Below are positions 52,696 through 62,084 of a stretch of DNA of 64,000 nucleotides, piece by piece; within the stretch, counting starts at the first letter, position 1; each line of letters begins with the position of its first letter. The DNA is from Gammaproteobacteria bacterium. Its GTDB lineage: Bacteria; Pseudomonadota; Gammaproteobacteria; Pseudomonadales; Pseudohongiellaceae. Made by a program: the position numbers and the translations under genes. The notes below the pieces were generated by a model. The model was given only the letters and a program-made list of their open reading frames with translations, did no database searches and had not been told where the DNA came from. Location: positions 1-64,000 of the forward strand of contig JAURCS010000003.1 of the NCBI GenBank assembly GCA_030828385.1, written 5' to 3'.

Positions 52696-54261
52696 TTAAA
52701 GGTCGATGTTTTGTACTAAAGTAGCTGACAAAAACGCTTCCAAAGCTGTGATTTCAGAGAGCAGGCAACGAAAGCCGATGTAGCCATCAGGTCGAATTAA
52801 ATACATGATAGCTGTATGGTCAATTTTGAAAGTGGTCTGAAAAGCTTCTGAGTCCCTCAATATATAATACTGGAGCGATTTAGCATAGGATCTTGCCAGG
52901 TCTTCACCTATATCGGCCATTGTCAGGTCTGCACCTGAGAGAAGCAGGGTATATTTTGTATTTCCGATAATGCTGAATAATGATTGACCTGTTTCGAGGT
53001 CAACATCCGGTGCACGATCACCAATGGTGGGCCCTGGCAAGGGGGCAAGATCTGGAAATTGCTCAATATAATCCTTGTAGGTATAGGATATACCCGAGCA
53101 ACAGCCAACGACCTTTTTCAGAAACTCCGCATCTTCCATTTGCCCGCCACGTTCACTGATATCTTTGCCGTGGTCCATAAATATTTCATGTAAGGAGGAG
53201 GCTGCCCATATAACCTGCTCGGCTATGGGTCTGCGCTCTGCTTCATAAGTATCGAGCAATGAAGGCTTGGCCCGGCCTGATTCCACCAGGCCCAGTTTCC
53301 AGCCCAGATTCCAGGCATCCTGAATGCAGCAATTCATCCCCTGACCGCCGGTTGTGGAATGCACATGTGCAGAATCACCGACCAGGAAGATTTGCTGGTT
53401 TCGATAGGCTTTTGCCAGACGTACCCAGCTTTCCCATTGTGAATGCCAGATTCTTTCGCCCATGCTGACGCCATCAAAATGCTGGTCCATGAGTTTTTGA
53501 ATATTTTCTTCAGGTGTAGCATCCGGATCTGCTGATTCGCCCCTGTCACTGACCAGTAAACGGTAAAAATCTCCAGGCAATTTGGCCACCATCATGAAAT
53601 GATCTGTTCCTGCACAGTAGTGAATATGTTCATTGCTGTCCGGGAAATTATTCAGGCGAATATCAAGATTCTGCAGTACAGTACCCTGATAATTACTTTC
53701 ATCCTGCTCCACTTCCAGGCAGCGACGCACCTGGGAATTGATGCCATCACAGGCAATGACATATTTCGATCGAATAATTTCTTCTGCGCCGGTTTCAGTA
53801 TTGCGTACCACTGAAATAACACCGCTGCTGTCTTGCTCAACACTGATGAGCTTCATTCCCCATTCGGGACTTCGATTGAAATGCTGCTGCCAGTATTCCC
53901 GTAGTGCTTGTTCTGTTTCGTCTTGCCGATGCACCAACAGATAGGGATAACGACAATCTGTGGTAGTAAAATCAATGCCCATTTTCACAACATTACGTTT
54001 ACCCTCGTTGACGTAGTGCAGGTCATAACCCTTATTTTTAATACCGCGTTGCAGGAAATTTTCAGCCAGGTTTTGATCCAATAATTCAAATATTTCCAGC
54101 ATTCTGGAATGCACGGTTATTGCGCGTGAAGCAAGAGATGGGGCAGGTAAGCGATCAATAGTTCGAAAGGAAGCACCATAGCGAGATAATTGCAGAGATA
54201 ACATGGTGCCAGAGGCACCTGCGCCAACAACAAGAATAGAATTTTCGGATTTTGTTGTCAT
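52696..54261 (-). CDS. FAD-dependent monooxygenase (phenol hydroxylase/PheA-TfdB type)
   Basis: 521 residues. The FAD motif VVGAGASGTMLSLQL lies near the N-terminus, the GD motif in FLVGDSAHVHSTTGGQGMN, and the NAD(P)H-binding D-G region in VIACDGINSQVRRCL. The last ~120 residues look like the thioredoxin-like C-terminal domain of aromatic hydroxylases (GDRAPDVDLETGQSLFSIIG, then LLSGADLTM). Aromatic ring hydroxylation is the family's usual reaction; the substrate is unknown. It is divergent from the Rieske-PQQ pair, separated by 206 bases with an inverted repeat. Confidence 0.88.
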   Translation of the reverse strand: MTTKSENSILVVGAGASGTMLSLQLSRYGASFRTIDRLPAPSLASRAITVHSRMLEIFELLDQNLAENFLQRGIKNKGYDLHYVNEGKRNVVKMGIDFTTTDCRYPYLLVHRQDETEQALREYWQQHFNRSPEWGMKLISVEQDSSGVISVVRNTETGAEEIIRSKYVIACDGINSQVRRCLEVEQDESNYQGTVLQNLDIRLNNFPDSNEHIHYCAGTDHFMMVAKLPGDFYRLLVSDRGESADPDATPEENIQKLMDQHFDGVSMGERIWHSQWESWVRLAKAYRNQQIFLVGDSAHVHSTTGGQGMNCCIQDAWNLGWKLGLVESGRAKPSLLDTYEAERRPIAEQVIWAASSLHEIFMDHGKDISERGGQMEDAEFLKKVVGCCSGISYTYKDYIEQFPDLAPLPGPTIGDRAPDVDLETGQSLFSIIGNTKYTLLLSGADLTMADIGEDLARSYAKSLQYYILRDSEAFQTTFKIDHTAIMYLIRPDGYIGFRCLLSEITALEAFLSATLVQNIDL

Positions 54262-54294
54262 GCTTATTTATATGAAACCCGGCGTTTAATTCGT

Positions 54295-54359
54295 AATGAG
54301 AATTTATGTTACCTTAAGCTTTTTTATGTTTATTATGCCAAAACTTAAGGCTTCTCATT
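54295..54359. promoter_or_regulatory. bipartite inverted repeat in divergent promoter region
   Basis: AATGAGAA (54295-54302) pairs with TTCTCATT (54352-54359), and CCTTAAG (54312-54318) with CTTAAGG (54344-54350); spacing is symmetric. It lies between the FAD monooxygenase and Rieske genes, as expected of an operator, or a hairpin; no regulator gene is adjacent. Confidence 0.4.
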
Positions 54360-54467
54360 TAATGAATTAATATATGACTAAGAAACCAACTTGTCATATC
54401 CTAGCATAACAAATAGATCAATATTTTTGGTACTTGTTTGTACTACGAAACGGTAAGGAGTAAGTCT

Positions 54468-55073
54468 GTGGGGACTAAACAAAAAAATGAGAGGACATTG
54501 CCGCGCCGAGATGTTCTTGGAGGCTTGTGCGTGACTGGACTGGCTGTTCCTGTCGCCAGTACATCACAGATTCCTGATGAAGCCAGTCTTATACCACCCA
54601 AGGAAAATGATGTTCTGGTACATAGCTTTGGTGACGATTCGGGCAAGGTTATACGCATAGATGAGCTGGCAGCGGATACTAAACAAATTTTTGCCTGGGC
54701 CATGGACCCTCTCTCCGGCAATGTACGTAATGGCACCCGCCTGAATCAGGTAGTTCTTATCCGGGTAGATGTTTCCCGCATGAGCGAAGCAACGGCAAGC
54801 AAGAGTATCAACGGACTGGTTGCTTATTCCGGAGTTTGCAGCCACACCGGCTGCGATGTAACAGACTGGAATAGCGAATTTCTGCGCTTTCAGTGTCCCT
54901 GTCACGAGTCCCAGTTTGACCCGGCAGATGGTGCGCGTGTTGTGGGGGGGCCGGCACCATGGCAACTGGCAGCTTTGCCCTTGAAAGAGATTGAAGGCAA
55001 TGTCGGGGTCGCTGGTGAATTTGAGGGCAGGGTAGGATTTCAGCAACCTGGCTTGTCACCTTTTGGAATATAA
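54468..55073 (+). CDS. Rieske [2Fe-2S] protein, Tat-exported
   Basis: 201 residues. The N-terminus RTLPRRDVLGG is a twin-arginine signal. The Rieske pair of motifs is CSHTGC (C-x-H) and CPCHESQFD (C-x-x-H), so all four cluster ligands are present. GTG at 54468 is chosen: AAGGAG (54455-54460) lies seven bases before it, whereas the upstream TTG would lie before that site. It is 38 bases before the PQQ dehydrogenase gene. Similar small Rieske proteins belong to arsenite oxidase; no oxidase large subunit is here, so it is more likely the electron acceptor of the dehydrogenase (inference). Confidence 0.88.
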   Translation: MGTKQKNERTLPRRDVLGGLCVTGLAVPVASTSQIPDEASLIPPKENDVLVHSFGDDSGKVIRIDELAADTKQIFAWAMDPLSGNVRNGTRLNQVVLIRVDVSRMSEATASKSINGLVAYSGVCSHTGCDVTDWNSEFLRFQCPCHESQFDPADGARVVGGPAPWQLAALPLKEIEGNVGVAGEFEGRVGFQQPGLSPFGI

Positions 55074-55111
55074 AAAGACATTTGTTAATTCATTATTAAA
55101 GGGGATAGCAC

Positions 55112-56854
55112 ATGAAAACAATAATTAGATTCGCGGGCCTTCTTGTCTTACCTTTTCTGCTAGCTGGCTGTGAAAGAGCCATACTTGAGAATGTTGCAGA
55201 TGACAGTAGCAATATGAGTCAGGCCTATATGACGGTCACCGACGCCCGTTTGCAGAATCCGGAAGCCGAAAACTGGTTAATGTTTCGCCGCACTTACGAC
55301 GGTTGGGGTTATTCACCGCTGGATGTTATCGATGCTAACAATGTTAGCAATCTTAAGCCGGTCTGGTCTCTTTCGACAGGCCTGACAGAAGGTCATCAGT
55401 CTCCTCCGATCGTCAATAACGGCATTATGTATATTACCACGCCTCTGAATCATGTGCTGGCTATTGATGCTGCCAGTGGTGACGGGCTATGGGAATACAG
55501 TCGCCAAATGCCTTTCGATATCAGTCTGATTCACCCGACTAACCGGGGTGTGGCCTTATATGGAGATAAGCTTTACATGGCGACTTCCGACGCCAGTGTG
55601 GTGGCACTGGATGCGATGACCGGAAAACTAGTATGGGAAAAAGCTGTGGCGAATTATCGTAACGGCTACTACATGACGTTGGCACCTCTGGTAGCCGATG
55701 GCAAAATTATGGTGGGTGTTTCTGGTGGTGAACGAGGAATCCGCGGCTTTATTACTGCTTTGGATGCTGAAAGCGGTGATGAACTTTGGAAAACCTATAC
55801 GATTCCCGGTCCTGGTGAAATGGGCCATGACACCTGGACTGAAGATGCCTGGCAAACTGGTGGAGGTTCCGTCTGGGTAACAGGTAATTATGATCCGGAA
55901 ATGAATCTCACTTTCTGGGGCATTGGTAATGCCGGTCCCTGGGCAGGAGAGGCCCGACCTGGAGATAATTTATTTGCCAATTCTGTGATTGCCCTTGATC
56001 TGGATAGTGGTGAGCTGAAGGGGTATCACCAGTATCACTGGAATGGTTCCTGGGACTGGGATGAAGTTTCTACACCACTTTTGATGGACGTGAAAAGGGA
56101 TGGGCGCACTTTCAAGGGCCTTGTGCACCCCGGACGTAATGGTTTTCTGTGGGTACTGGAGAGAACGCAGGACAGTATTAATTTTGTCGATGCCGAGCCT
56201 TTTGTTTATCAAAATGTATTCACTGCTCTTGATTTGGAAACTGGCAGACCTACCTATGACGAATCCCATAAACCGGGGCTGGGAAAAAACGCGTCTTATT
56301 GTCCATCTCTCTCCGGTGGTAAGAATTGGGTACCAGCTGCTTACAGTCCACAAACTGGCCTGTTGTATATTCCTGCTAATGACAACTACTGTTCTTCGTG
56401 GGAAGGCGTCGAGGCTGAATATCGTCCCGGTCAGGGATTTACCGGCACCGCCAATATAAGTGCCAGCATTGTCGAAGGTGCAGATCATATCGGTGAAATC
56501 CAGGCCTGGAATGTGAATACCGGAGAAGAAGTCTGGACCCGTAAATTTGAATTGGCCAATTGGGGGCCGATTCTTGCAACGGGAGGTAACCTGATATTCA
56601 GTGGTGGTACGGCGGATCGTTATTTCCGCGCGCATAATGCAAGTACTGGTGAATTACTCTGGGAACAGCGTTTGAACTCGGGTATTACCGGTGTACCCAC
56701 AACCTTTGCCGTAGATGGAAAACAGTACATTGCCGTGCAATCAGGCTGGGGTATTGATGCTGCCGGAATGCAAAGACGTCTGGATGCTCTCCAGGGCAGG
56801 AATACCATTGTGCCTCAAGGAGGCGTGCTTTGGGTTTTTGCGCTGGGGGAATAG
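55112..56854 (+). CDS. PQQ-dependent alcohol dehydrogenase-like lipoprotein
   Basis: 580 residues. The lipobox LLAGC places it in the membrane as a periplasmic lipoprotein. An eight-bladed quinoprotein propeller with tryptophan-docking repeats is seen: SGDGLWEYSRQM, TGKLVWEKAVANY, SGDELWKTYTIPG and others, plus GSWDWDEVSTPLLMDV, the usual PQQ region. No C-terminal cytochrome c domain is present, so an external acceptor is needed; the Rieske protein just upstream is a candidate. AAGGGGATAGCAC precedes the ATG. Substrate is unknown; methanol dehydrogenase is only the family name. Confidence 0.88.
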   Translation: MKTIIRFAGLLVLPFLLAGCERAILENVADDSSNMSQAYMTVTDARLQNPEAENWLMFRRTYDGWGYSPLDVIDANNVSNLKPVWSLSTGLTEGHQSPPIVNNGIMYITTPLNHVLAIDAASGDGLWEYSRQMPFDISLIHPTNRGVALYGDKLYMATSDASVVALDAMTGKLVWEKAVANYRNGYYMTLAPLVADGKIMVGVSGGERGIRGFITALDAESGDELWKTYTIPGPGEMGHDTWTEDAWQTGGGSVWVTGNYDPEMNLTFWGIGNAGPWAGEARPGDNLFANSVIALDLDSGELKGYHQYHWNGSWDWDEVSTPLLMDVKRDGRTFKGLVHPGRNGFLWVLERTQDSINFVDAEPFVYQNVFTALDLETGRPTYDESHKPGLGKNASYCPSLSGGKNWVPAAYSPQTGLLYIPANDNYCSSWEGVEAEYRPGQGFTGTANISASIVEGADHIGEIQAWNVNTGEEVWTRKFELANWGPILATGGNLIFSGGTADRYFRAHNASTGELLWEQRLNSGITGVPTTFAVDGKQYIAVQSGWGIDAAGMQRRLDALQGRNTIVPQGGVLWVFALGE

Positions 56855-56994
56855 TCATAAGTCTCAAGTTACAAGTGACAAGAGGCAAGCAACCACTCTC
56901 CTAGGCTTCTTTGGTTTTCTGGTAGTCGGACAAGGACCGCAGGGACGCATCCGACGGGGCGACCTTTGGTCGCCGACTTAAGACTTATAACTTG
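56855..56994. repeat. repeat island with REP and GGCGACC palindrome
   Basis: Right after the dehydrogenase stop codon: CATAAGTCTCAAGTTACAAG, AGAGGCAAGCAACCACTCTCC, a REP-like hairpin (56922-56955), the perfect palindrome GGCGACC-TTT-GGTCGCC (56958-56974) and CTTAAGACTTATAACTTG, an imperfect inverted copy of the left edge. It lies between converging genes. Confidence 0.8.
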
Positions 56995-57732
56995 TTAATG
57001 CGTAAAGGAATAAATCACGGCATTGGTGCCTAGCCGGAAGGCGTCTGTTGAGGGCAGCAATGGCATGGAGCCGTTTTCGTACCAGTCCCAGAAATTGGCC
57101 AGATCATTATTATGGCCGGCGAGGATGCCGAGCCGGCCGTGCTTGTCAAACAGGCCGTAATAGGTGATGTCACCGCCAGGGACGCTGTCTGCCATGGCCT
57201 GTAAATTATCCAGTGGGGTATGGACGCTGAATACCACGTGGTCAATGGCCAGTGGTACAAAATCATTTTCGGGAAAGGCCCGTTTCACTTGCGAGCGCAT
57301 CTGTCCCCACTGCACTGGGCCATCAAAATCATCCATTAAAATAAACCCACCGCGCATAATAAATTCGCGCAGGTTGACGACTTCCTGATCAGTTAACTCC
57401 ATTTCTCCCGGCTCGCTGACGTAGGCAAAGGGATAATCAAAGACATCGGGCTCGCCCAGCTCAATGATGCGATAGGAGTCAATGCTCATGTCTACCAGTG
57501 TGGCTCTTTCCAGGAACTCATTCAGGTTCATATCAGAGCTGGGATAATTATGTGACCAGCCCATATGGCCGATGTAGCCATTAGTACCAAAATGCCAGCG
57601 CGCTGCTGTGAATTCTCTGGCGGGAGGGTTGTTTTGCTGAATACGCCAGCCACGTCCTCCTCCGCCAAACTGTGCCAGGGCAGGTTCAGTAAGCAGCCAG
57701 ATCAGCATTATCGAACACGCGATATGTTTCAT
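56995..57732 (-). CDS. exported DUF4159 domain-containing protein
   Basis: 245 residues with a signal peptide (SIMLIWLLTEPALAQ), then a Gly-rich GGGGRGW. DUF4159 landmarks: LREFIMRGGFILMDDFDGPV, VKRAFPENDFVPLAIDHVVF, and the ending LGTNAVIYSFTH, paralogous to the protein at 34031-34870 (NFAVYALTH). Encoded on the strand opposite the dehydrogenase and converging on it. Function unknown. Confidence 0.87.
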   Translation of the reverse strand: MKHIACSIMLIWLLTEPALAQFGGGGRGWRIQQNNPPAREFTAARWHFGTNGYIGHMGWSHNYPSSDMNLNEFLERATLVDMSIDSYRIIELGEPDVFDYPFAYVSEPGEMELTDQEVVNLREFIMRGGFILMDDFDGPVQWGQMRSQVKRAFPENDFVPLAIDHVVFSVHTPLDNLQAMADSVPGGDITYYGLFDKHGRLGILAGHNNDLANFWDWYENGSMPLLPSTDAFRLGTNAVIYSFTH

Positions 57733-58032
57733 GCTGGTAATTTAAAGGTCCGGATGAAAGGAGGCAAGAGGTAAGTGATTGGATAAAAGAAAAAGGATAA
57801 AGGATAAAGGTGGGCGGTGCAGGGAGGCGGCAGGAGACACGAGACAAGAGGCAAGAGACAAGAGACAAGAGGGAAGAGGCTAGAGACAAGGGGCAAGGGG
57901 CAAAAGGCAAGAAAGGGGGATAGAAGCGGATTCATGGGGATATTTTTTCTTGTTGGGATAATTCCCTTTAATGGCAGGGTGGATTATGGGATGCTTGAAT
58001 ACAGCCATGCGTAATTCAGGAAGTCACAGGCA
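57733..58032. repeat. repeat island, tandem AGAGACAAGAGGCAAG units
   Basis: From about 57774: GGATAAAAGAAAAAGG, GGATAAAGGATAAAGGTGGGC, GGTGCAGGGAGGCGGCAGG, then at least eight AGACAAGAGGCA-type units, ending at about 57920. No REP hairpin is present here. 57920-58032 holds nothing recognisable; the sbcB promoter must be nearby. Confidence 0.75.
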
Positions 58033-59478
58033 TTGACCCACCAAAACACCATTTTCTGGCACGATTATGAGACCTGGGGTAGTAATCCGCGTGAGGATAG
58101 ACCGTGCCAGTTTGCCGGCATCAGGACAGATGAAGATCTCAATATAGTTGATGACCCGGTAGAGTTTTATTGTCGTCCGACACCGGACTTCCTGCCTCAT
58201 CCGGAGGCCTGTGTGGTCACGGGCATCAGCCCGGAAGTCGCCCTTGAAAAAGGGGTGAGTGAAGCTGAGTTCAGTGCTCTTATCGCCGAACAATTTATGC
58301 AGCCCAATACCTGCGTCAGTGGCTATAACAGCATTTGTTTTGATGATGAAGTGACCAGGCATCTGTTTTATCGGTGTTTTTATGATCCCTATGAGCGGGA
58401 ATGGAAACACGGGAATTCGCGCTGGGATATTATAGATTTGTTACGCACTACCCATGCTTTGCGACCGGATTGCATTAATTGGCCACAAAAAGAAGATGGC
58501 AGTCCGAGTTTCAAACTGGAAAATCTGACAGCGGCGAATGGTATTGAGCATTCAGGGGCCCATGATGCCCTGGCGGATGTCATTGCCACCATTGAAATGG
58601 CAAAACTGGTGAAAACGCAGCAACCCAGACTGTATGACTGGCTGTATCAGTTAAGAAAGAAAAACCGGGTCATTCCCTTGCTGGATTTAAAAAGCAGGGA
58701 CATGCTGTTACATGTGTCGGGTATGTTTCCGGCAAGCCGTGGTTGCCTGGCAGTTATTATGCCGCTGCTTATGGATCCAACTAATAGCAATGGCATTATT
58801 GTGCTCGATCTGGCACAGGACCCAGGTGAGTGGCTGGACCTGGAGCCAGAGGAAATCAGGCATCGATTGTTCACTCGCAGTGAGGATCTGGGCGGCCTTG
58901 TACGGGTGCCACTAAAAACCATTCATGTTAACAAGTGTCCGTCCATAGCCCCTATGTCGGTGCTCAGTGATGTCACCCGCAAGCGCTTTTCAATTGATCT
59001 GGAGTCCTGTCAGAGACATCGGCAAAAAATTCTGGCCCATCCCTCCATACTGAAAAAGCTGCTCCAAGTTTTTACTGAAGTTGATTTTGAAGCCACCAGC
59101 GATCCTGACTTGATGTTATATAGCGGTGGTTTTTTTAATGACCAGGACAGAAAAATGATGAACGAGGTTCGGCTGGCCAGTAGCGATAAACTGTCTGGTC
59201 TGAACCTGCCATTTCAGGATCTTCGCCTGCCGGAGATGCTGTTTCGTTACCGGGCACGAAATTTTACGGAGACCTTGAATAAGGAGGAAACTGCCCGTTG
59301 GCAGGGCTGGTGTGCAGAGCAACTGACAAATGGTGCGGGGATGCATGGCCTTTCTGCAAGTGACTTTTTTGTGCGTCTGAATGAGCTGGTCAGGGAAATG
59401 CCTGATAATAAGCTATTGTTTGATTCTCTGGAAAACTACGCCAGAGAGCTATGTAAACGACTGGGAGTCAAGGTTTGA
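58033..59478 (+). CDS. sbcB: exodeoxyribonuclease I
   Basis: 481 residues, 3'-5' single-strand DNA exonuclease of the DnaQ superfamily. The first exonuclease motif is FWHDYETWG (Asp11, Glu13); CVSGYNSICFDDEVTRHLFYR and the later GAHDALADVIATIEMAKL carry the remaining catalytic Asp residues. TTG start at 58033; the start aligns with the short tail before HDYET in E. coli. Immediately followed by the Nramp gene with a 4-base overlap, so the two are co-transcribed, an unusual partner for a nuclease. Suppresses recombination defects of recBC mutants in E. coli (family knowledge). Confidence 0.93.
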   Translation: MTHQNTIFWHDYETWGSNPREDRPCQFAGIRTDEDLNIVDDPVEFYCRPTPDFLPHPEACVVTGISPEVALEKGVSEAEFSALIAEQFMQPNTCVSGYNSICFDDEVTRHLFYRCFYDPYEREWKHGNSRWDIIDLLRTTHALRPDCINWPQKEDGSPSFKLENLTAANGIEHSGAHDALADVIATIEMAKLVKTQQPRLYDWLYQLRKKNRVIPLLDLKSRDMLLHVSGMFPASRGCLAVIMPLLMDPTNSNGIIVLDLAQDPGEWLDLEPEEIRHRLFTRSEDLGGLVRVPLKTIHVNKCPSIAPMSVLSDVTRKRFSIDLESCQRHRQKILAHPSILKKLLQVFTEVDFEATSDPDLMLYSGGFFNDQDRKMMNEVRLASSDKLSGLNLPFQDLRLPEMLFRYRARNFTETLNKEETARWQGWCAEQLTNGAGMHGLSASDFFVRLNELVREMPDNKLLFDSLENYARELCKRLGVKV

Positions 59479-60701
59479 GCGGGTTTAATATTCTTAAAAA
59501 AACAGGACCGGGAATAATCGTGGCAGCCACCGGACTGGGCGCCGGCGATATTGTCGCTGCCTCGGCAGCTGGCGCACAGGCAGGTACTGTTTTGCTATGG
59601 GCGGTAGTCTTTGGCGGTCTGTTGAAATACGGCTTGACCGAAGGAATAGGGCGCTGGCAACTGGCCACCGGTACCACCTTGCTGGAAGGATGGATAGAGA
59701 AACTGCCGAAATTTTTCAGCTGGTATTTCATGGTCTACATGTTCCTGTGGACCTTCATGGTAGCGGCGGCCATGATGGCGGCCTGCGGGCTGGCAGCCTA
59801 CGCCTTCTTTCCCGCATTATCTGTTACCCAGTGGGGGATAATCCATGCATTGCTTGCCCTGGTCATAGTCTGGTTTGGCGCCTACAAGGTGCTCGAGACA
59901 GCAATGAAGTTTTTTATTGGCCTGATGTTTCTTACCGTTCTTTATTGCGCGATAAGGGTAATGCCGGATATAAGGATTATTGCCAGTGGCATGTTTATTC
60001 CCCGCGTACCGGAGTTCGGTATGGCTTATGTGCTAAGTGTGATTGGTGGCGTCGGGGGCAGCATTACCATCATGAGTTATGGCTACTGGATGCGTGAAGC
60101 AGGCTGGAAAGGCAAGGAAATGATGTCTACCATGCGCTGGGATCTTGGCATAGCCTATGGACTTACAGCGCTGTTTGGTGTTGCCATCATTATCGTTTCT
60201 GCCGGTGTTCAACCGGAAGTCGTATCCGGGAATAATATGGCACTTGCGGTAGCCGATCAGTTGGTTCCGGTGATGGGGGAAACCGGGAAATGGGTATTTC
60301 TGTTTGGTTTTTGGGGTGCAGTGTTCAGCTCCATGATAGGTGTCTGGCATGGAGTGCCTTTTCTTTTTGCGAACTTTTTTATTCACTATCGCAAACATAC
60401 CCACCTGATAGAAACCCGGGGCAGTATTTCAAAGTCGTGGGCTTATCGAGCCTATCTTGTTTATCTGGCTATCCTGCCTATGACCCTGCTAAGACTCGAA
60501 AGGCCGGTATGGATTGTGATTATTTACACCATTACCGGCGCCTTCTTCATGCCCTTGCTGGCAGCACTGCTACTGTATATGAATAATAGTAGACTCTGGC
60601 TTGAGAGTGCCGCTAATACCTGGGTTAGTAAAAGTCTGCTGATTGCCTGTATGCTAGTGTTTGGCTATTTGCTGGTAGTGCAGGTACAGGGCCAGTTTTA
60701 A
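59475..60701 (+). CDS. Nramp-family divalent-metal transporter-like protein, non-canonical
   Basis: 408 residues with about eleven hydrophobic segments. The first contains GPGIIVAATGLGAGD, where canonical Nramp proteins have the metal-binding DPGN; TM6 is IGGVGGSITIMSYGYWMRE, where canonical proteins have MPH. The rest (LTEGIGRWQLATGTTLLEG, MKFFIGLMFLTVLY) is clearly Nramp-like. The start overlaps the sbcB stop by four bases (TTGA), so translation is coupled. Substrate cannot be inferred from a Mn or Fe transporter, since both key motifs are changed. Confidence 0.85.
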   Translation: MSGFNILKKTGPGIIVAATGLGAGDIVAASAAGAQAGTVLLWAVVFGGLLKYGLTEGIGRWQLATGTTLLEGWIEKLPKFFSWYFMVYMFLWTFMVAAAMMAACGLAAYAFFPALSVTQWGIIHALLALVIVWFGAYKVLETAMKFFIGLMFLTVLYCAIRVMPDIRIIASGMFIPRVPEFGMAYVLSVIGGVGGSITIMSYGYWMREAGWKGKEMMSTMRWDLGIAYGLTALFGVAIIIVSAGVQPEVVSGNNMALAVADQLVPVMGETGKWVFLFGFWGAVFSSMIGVWHGVPFLFANFFIHYRKHTHLIETRGSISKSWAYRAYLVYLAILPMTLLRLERPVWIVIIYTITGAFFMPLLAALLLYMNNSRLWLESAANTWVSKSLLIACMLVFGYLLVVQVQGQF

Positions 60702-60833
60702 TAGCACGTTATAATAAACAACTGATTCTCAGATCAGGTAAAAAGCGCAGATAATTTTCCAATTTTGGGGCTATGCCTTTAAAATCACATTGTTTTTAGA
60801 TAACAAGAATTAATCTCAGGTAAACACCTTTAT
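60702..60833. other. short gene-free stretch
   Basis: Nothing recognisable: no hairpin or repeat copy. An A/T-rich region near 60755-60800 could hold the promoter of the acyltransferase gene. Confidence 0.4.
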
Positions 60834-62000
60834 ATGGAAGATTTTGATGATATCAGGCCTTATCGTGATGATGAGGTCAGGCCTGTAATTGAAAGGTTGC
60901 TGGACGATCCGGCCCTGTCCAGAGCGCTAGCCAAGTTTGAACACCCTTTGCTATTTAAATTTATACCTGGCTGGATAAGCAACAAGGTTCAGGACAGCCT
61001 TGGCGAGGATCTGGCTCATGTTCAGACTATCCATGATGTTCAACTGGTCATTGAAAAATATCTCGACAAGTTAATCGAGAGTACCACTGATGGATTGACC
61101 TCAGAGGGGCTGGATCAACTTGATGCTGATGAGCCTTATCTATTTATCAGTAATCACCGGGATATTTCCATGGATCCGGCCCTGGTAAATTACATGATTT
61201 ATCATCACGGCCTGGACACACTGCAGATAGCCATTGGTGACAATTTGCTGAAACGACCTTTTCTTTCCGATCTGATGCGCTTGAATAAAAGTTTTCTGGT
61301 TAAACGTTCCGTACAAGGGCGTGATTTGCTCAGGGCCAGTAAACAACTGTCAGCCTATATACACCATTGCATCAAGAGTGGAGAGAATGTCTGGATAGCC
61401 CAGCGTGAAGGCCGCGCAAAAGATGGAATTGATAAAACAGAAACTGCAATTATCAAAATGCTGCACATGGCCGATCGGGAGTCTCTGTTGAAACTGACAT
61501 TGCAGGAATCCATCAATTCCCTGAATATTGTGCCCGTGTCCATTTCCTATGAATTCGATCCCTGCGATCGCTTCAAAGCTGAAGAACTTCATACCATCGA
61601 AACTGATGGTAAATTTGAAAAAGATGAGAATTCAGATGTGCGCAGCATCCTTACCGGCATTGTTGGTAACAAGGGCGCTGTTCATGTGGCCTTTGGCGAA
61701 AAAATTGTCTTTAATGATGCCGTCACTGCTGAAGGTGTAGCAAGGCATATTGATGAGGAGATCATCCGTAACTACAAGCTACATGCCCTTAATTATCTGG
61801 CCATGGAAGTCTTGCAGAAAGATTATATAGATTTCTCAAGTCTGCCAGAATTGCTAGGTTTGTCCGCTGCCGAGATAAATCACAAACGAAAAATATTTCG
61901 TAAAAGACTCAATAGCATGCCAAAAAAACTACAGCCCTATGTTGTCAATATGTATGCCAACCCGGTTATTCGGAAAGCGGAAATTATCGCTCAAAAGTGA
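60834..62000 (+). CDS. 1-acyl-sn-glycerol-3-phosphate acyltransferase family protein
   Basis: 388 residues. The acyltransferase motif is NHRDISMDPALVN at 107-119 (His108 and Asp114, spaced by five residues rather than the usual four, as in a known sub-family), with the later IAQREGRAKDG corresponding to the family's EGTRS-type block. A long N-terminal helical part (1-95) and a ~200-residue C-terminal part lie outside the catalytic core. No signal or transmembrane segment stands out, so membrane contact is peripheral. Likely phospholipid or storage-lipid acyl transfer; substrate unproven. Confidence 0.85.
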   Translation: MEDFDDIRPYRDDEVRPVIERLLDDPALSRALAKFEHPLLFKFIPGWISNKVQDSLGEDLAHVQTIHDVQLVIEKYLDKLIESTTDGLTSEGLDQLDADEPYLFISNHRDISMDPALVNYMIYHHGLDTLQIAIGDNLLKRPFLSDLMRLNKSFLVKRSVQGRDLLRASKQLSAYIHHCIKSGENVWIAQREGRAKDGIDKTETAIIKMLHMADRESLLKLTLQESINSLNIVPVSISYEFDPCDRFKAEELHTIETDGKFEKDENSDVRSILTGIVGNKGAVHVAFGEKIVFNDAVTAEGVARHIDEEIIRNYKLHALNYLAMEVLQKDYIDFSSLPELLGLSAAEINHKRKIFRKRLNSMPKKLQPYVVNMYANPVIRKAEIIAQK

Positions 62001-62084
62001 ATACTGTCTTTATAGCTTGGCAATTTTTTCTTATCTGCACTAGAGTGAATTAACTCCGAACCTGTCCCGGAGTGAAGCCTGCCA

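Noticed and set aside
54564..55046. 160-codon minus-strand ORF
   Set aside because: It is antisense to the Rieske gene, which has both iron-sulfur motifs.
55970..56635. 221-codon minus-strand ORF
   Set aside because: It is antisense to the PQQ dehydrogenase propeller repeats; no protein-like features.
57774..57920. CRISPR-like array of short repeats
   Set aside because: The AGAGACAAGAGGCAAG units are irregular and directly adjacent; no unique spacers and no cas genes.
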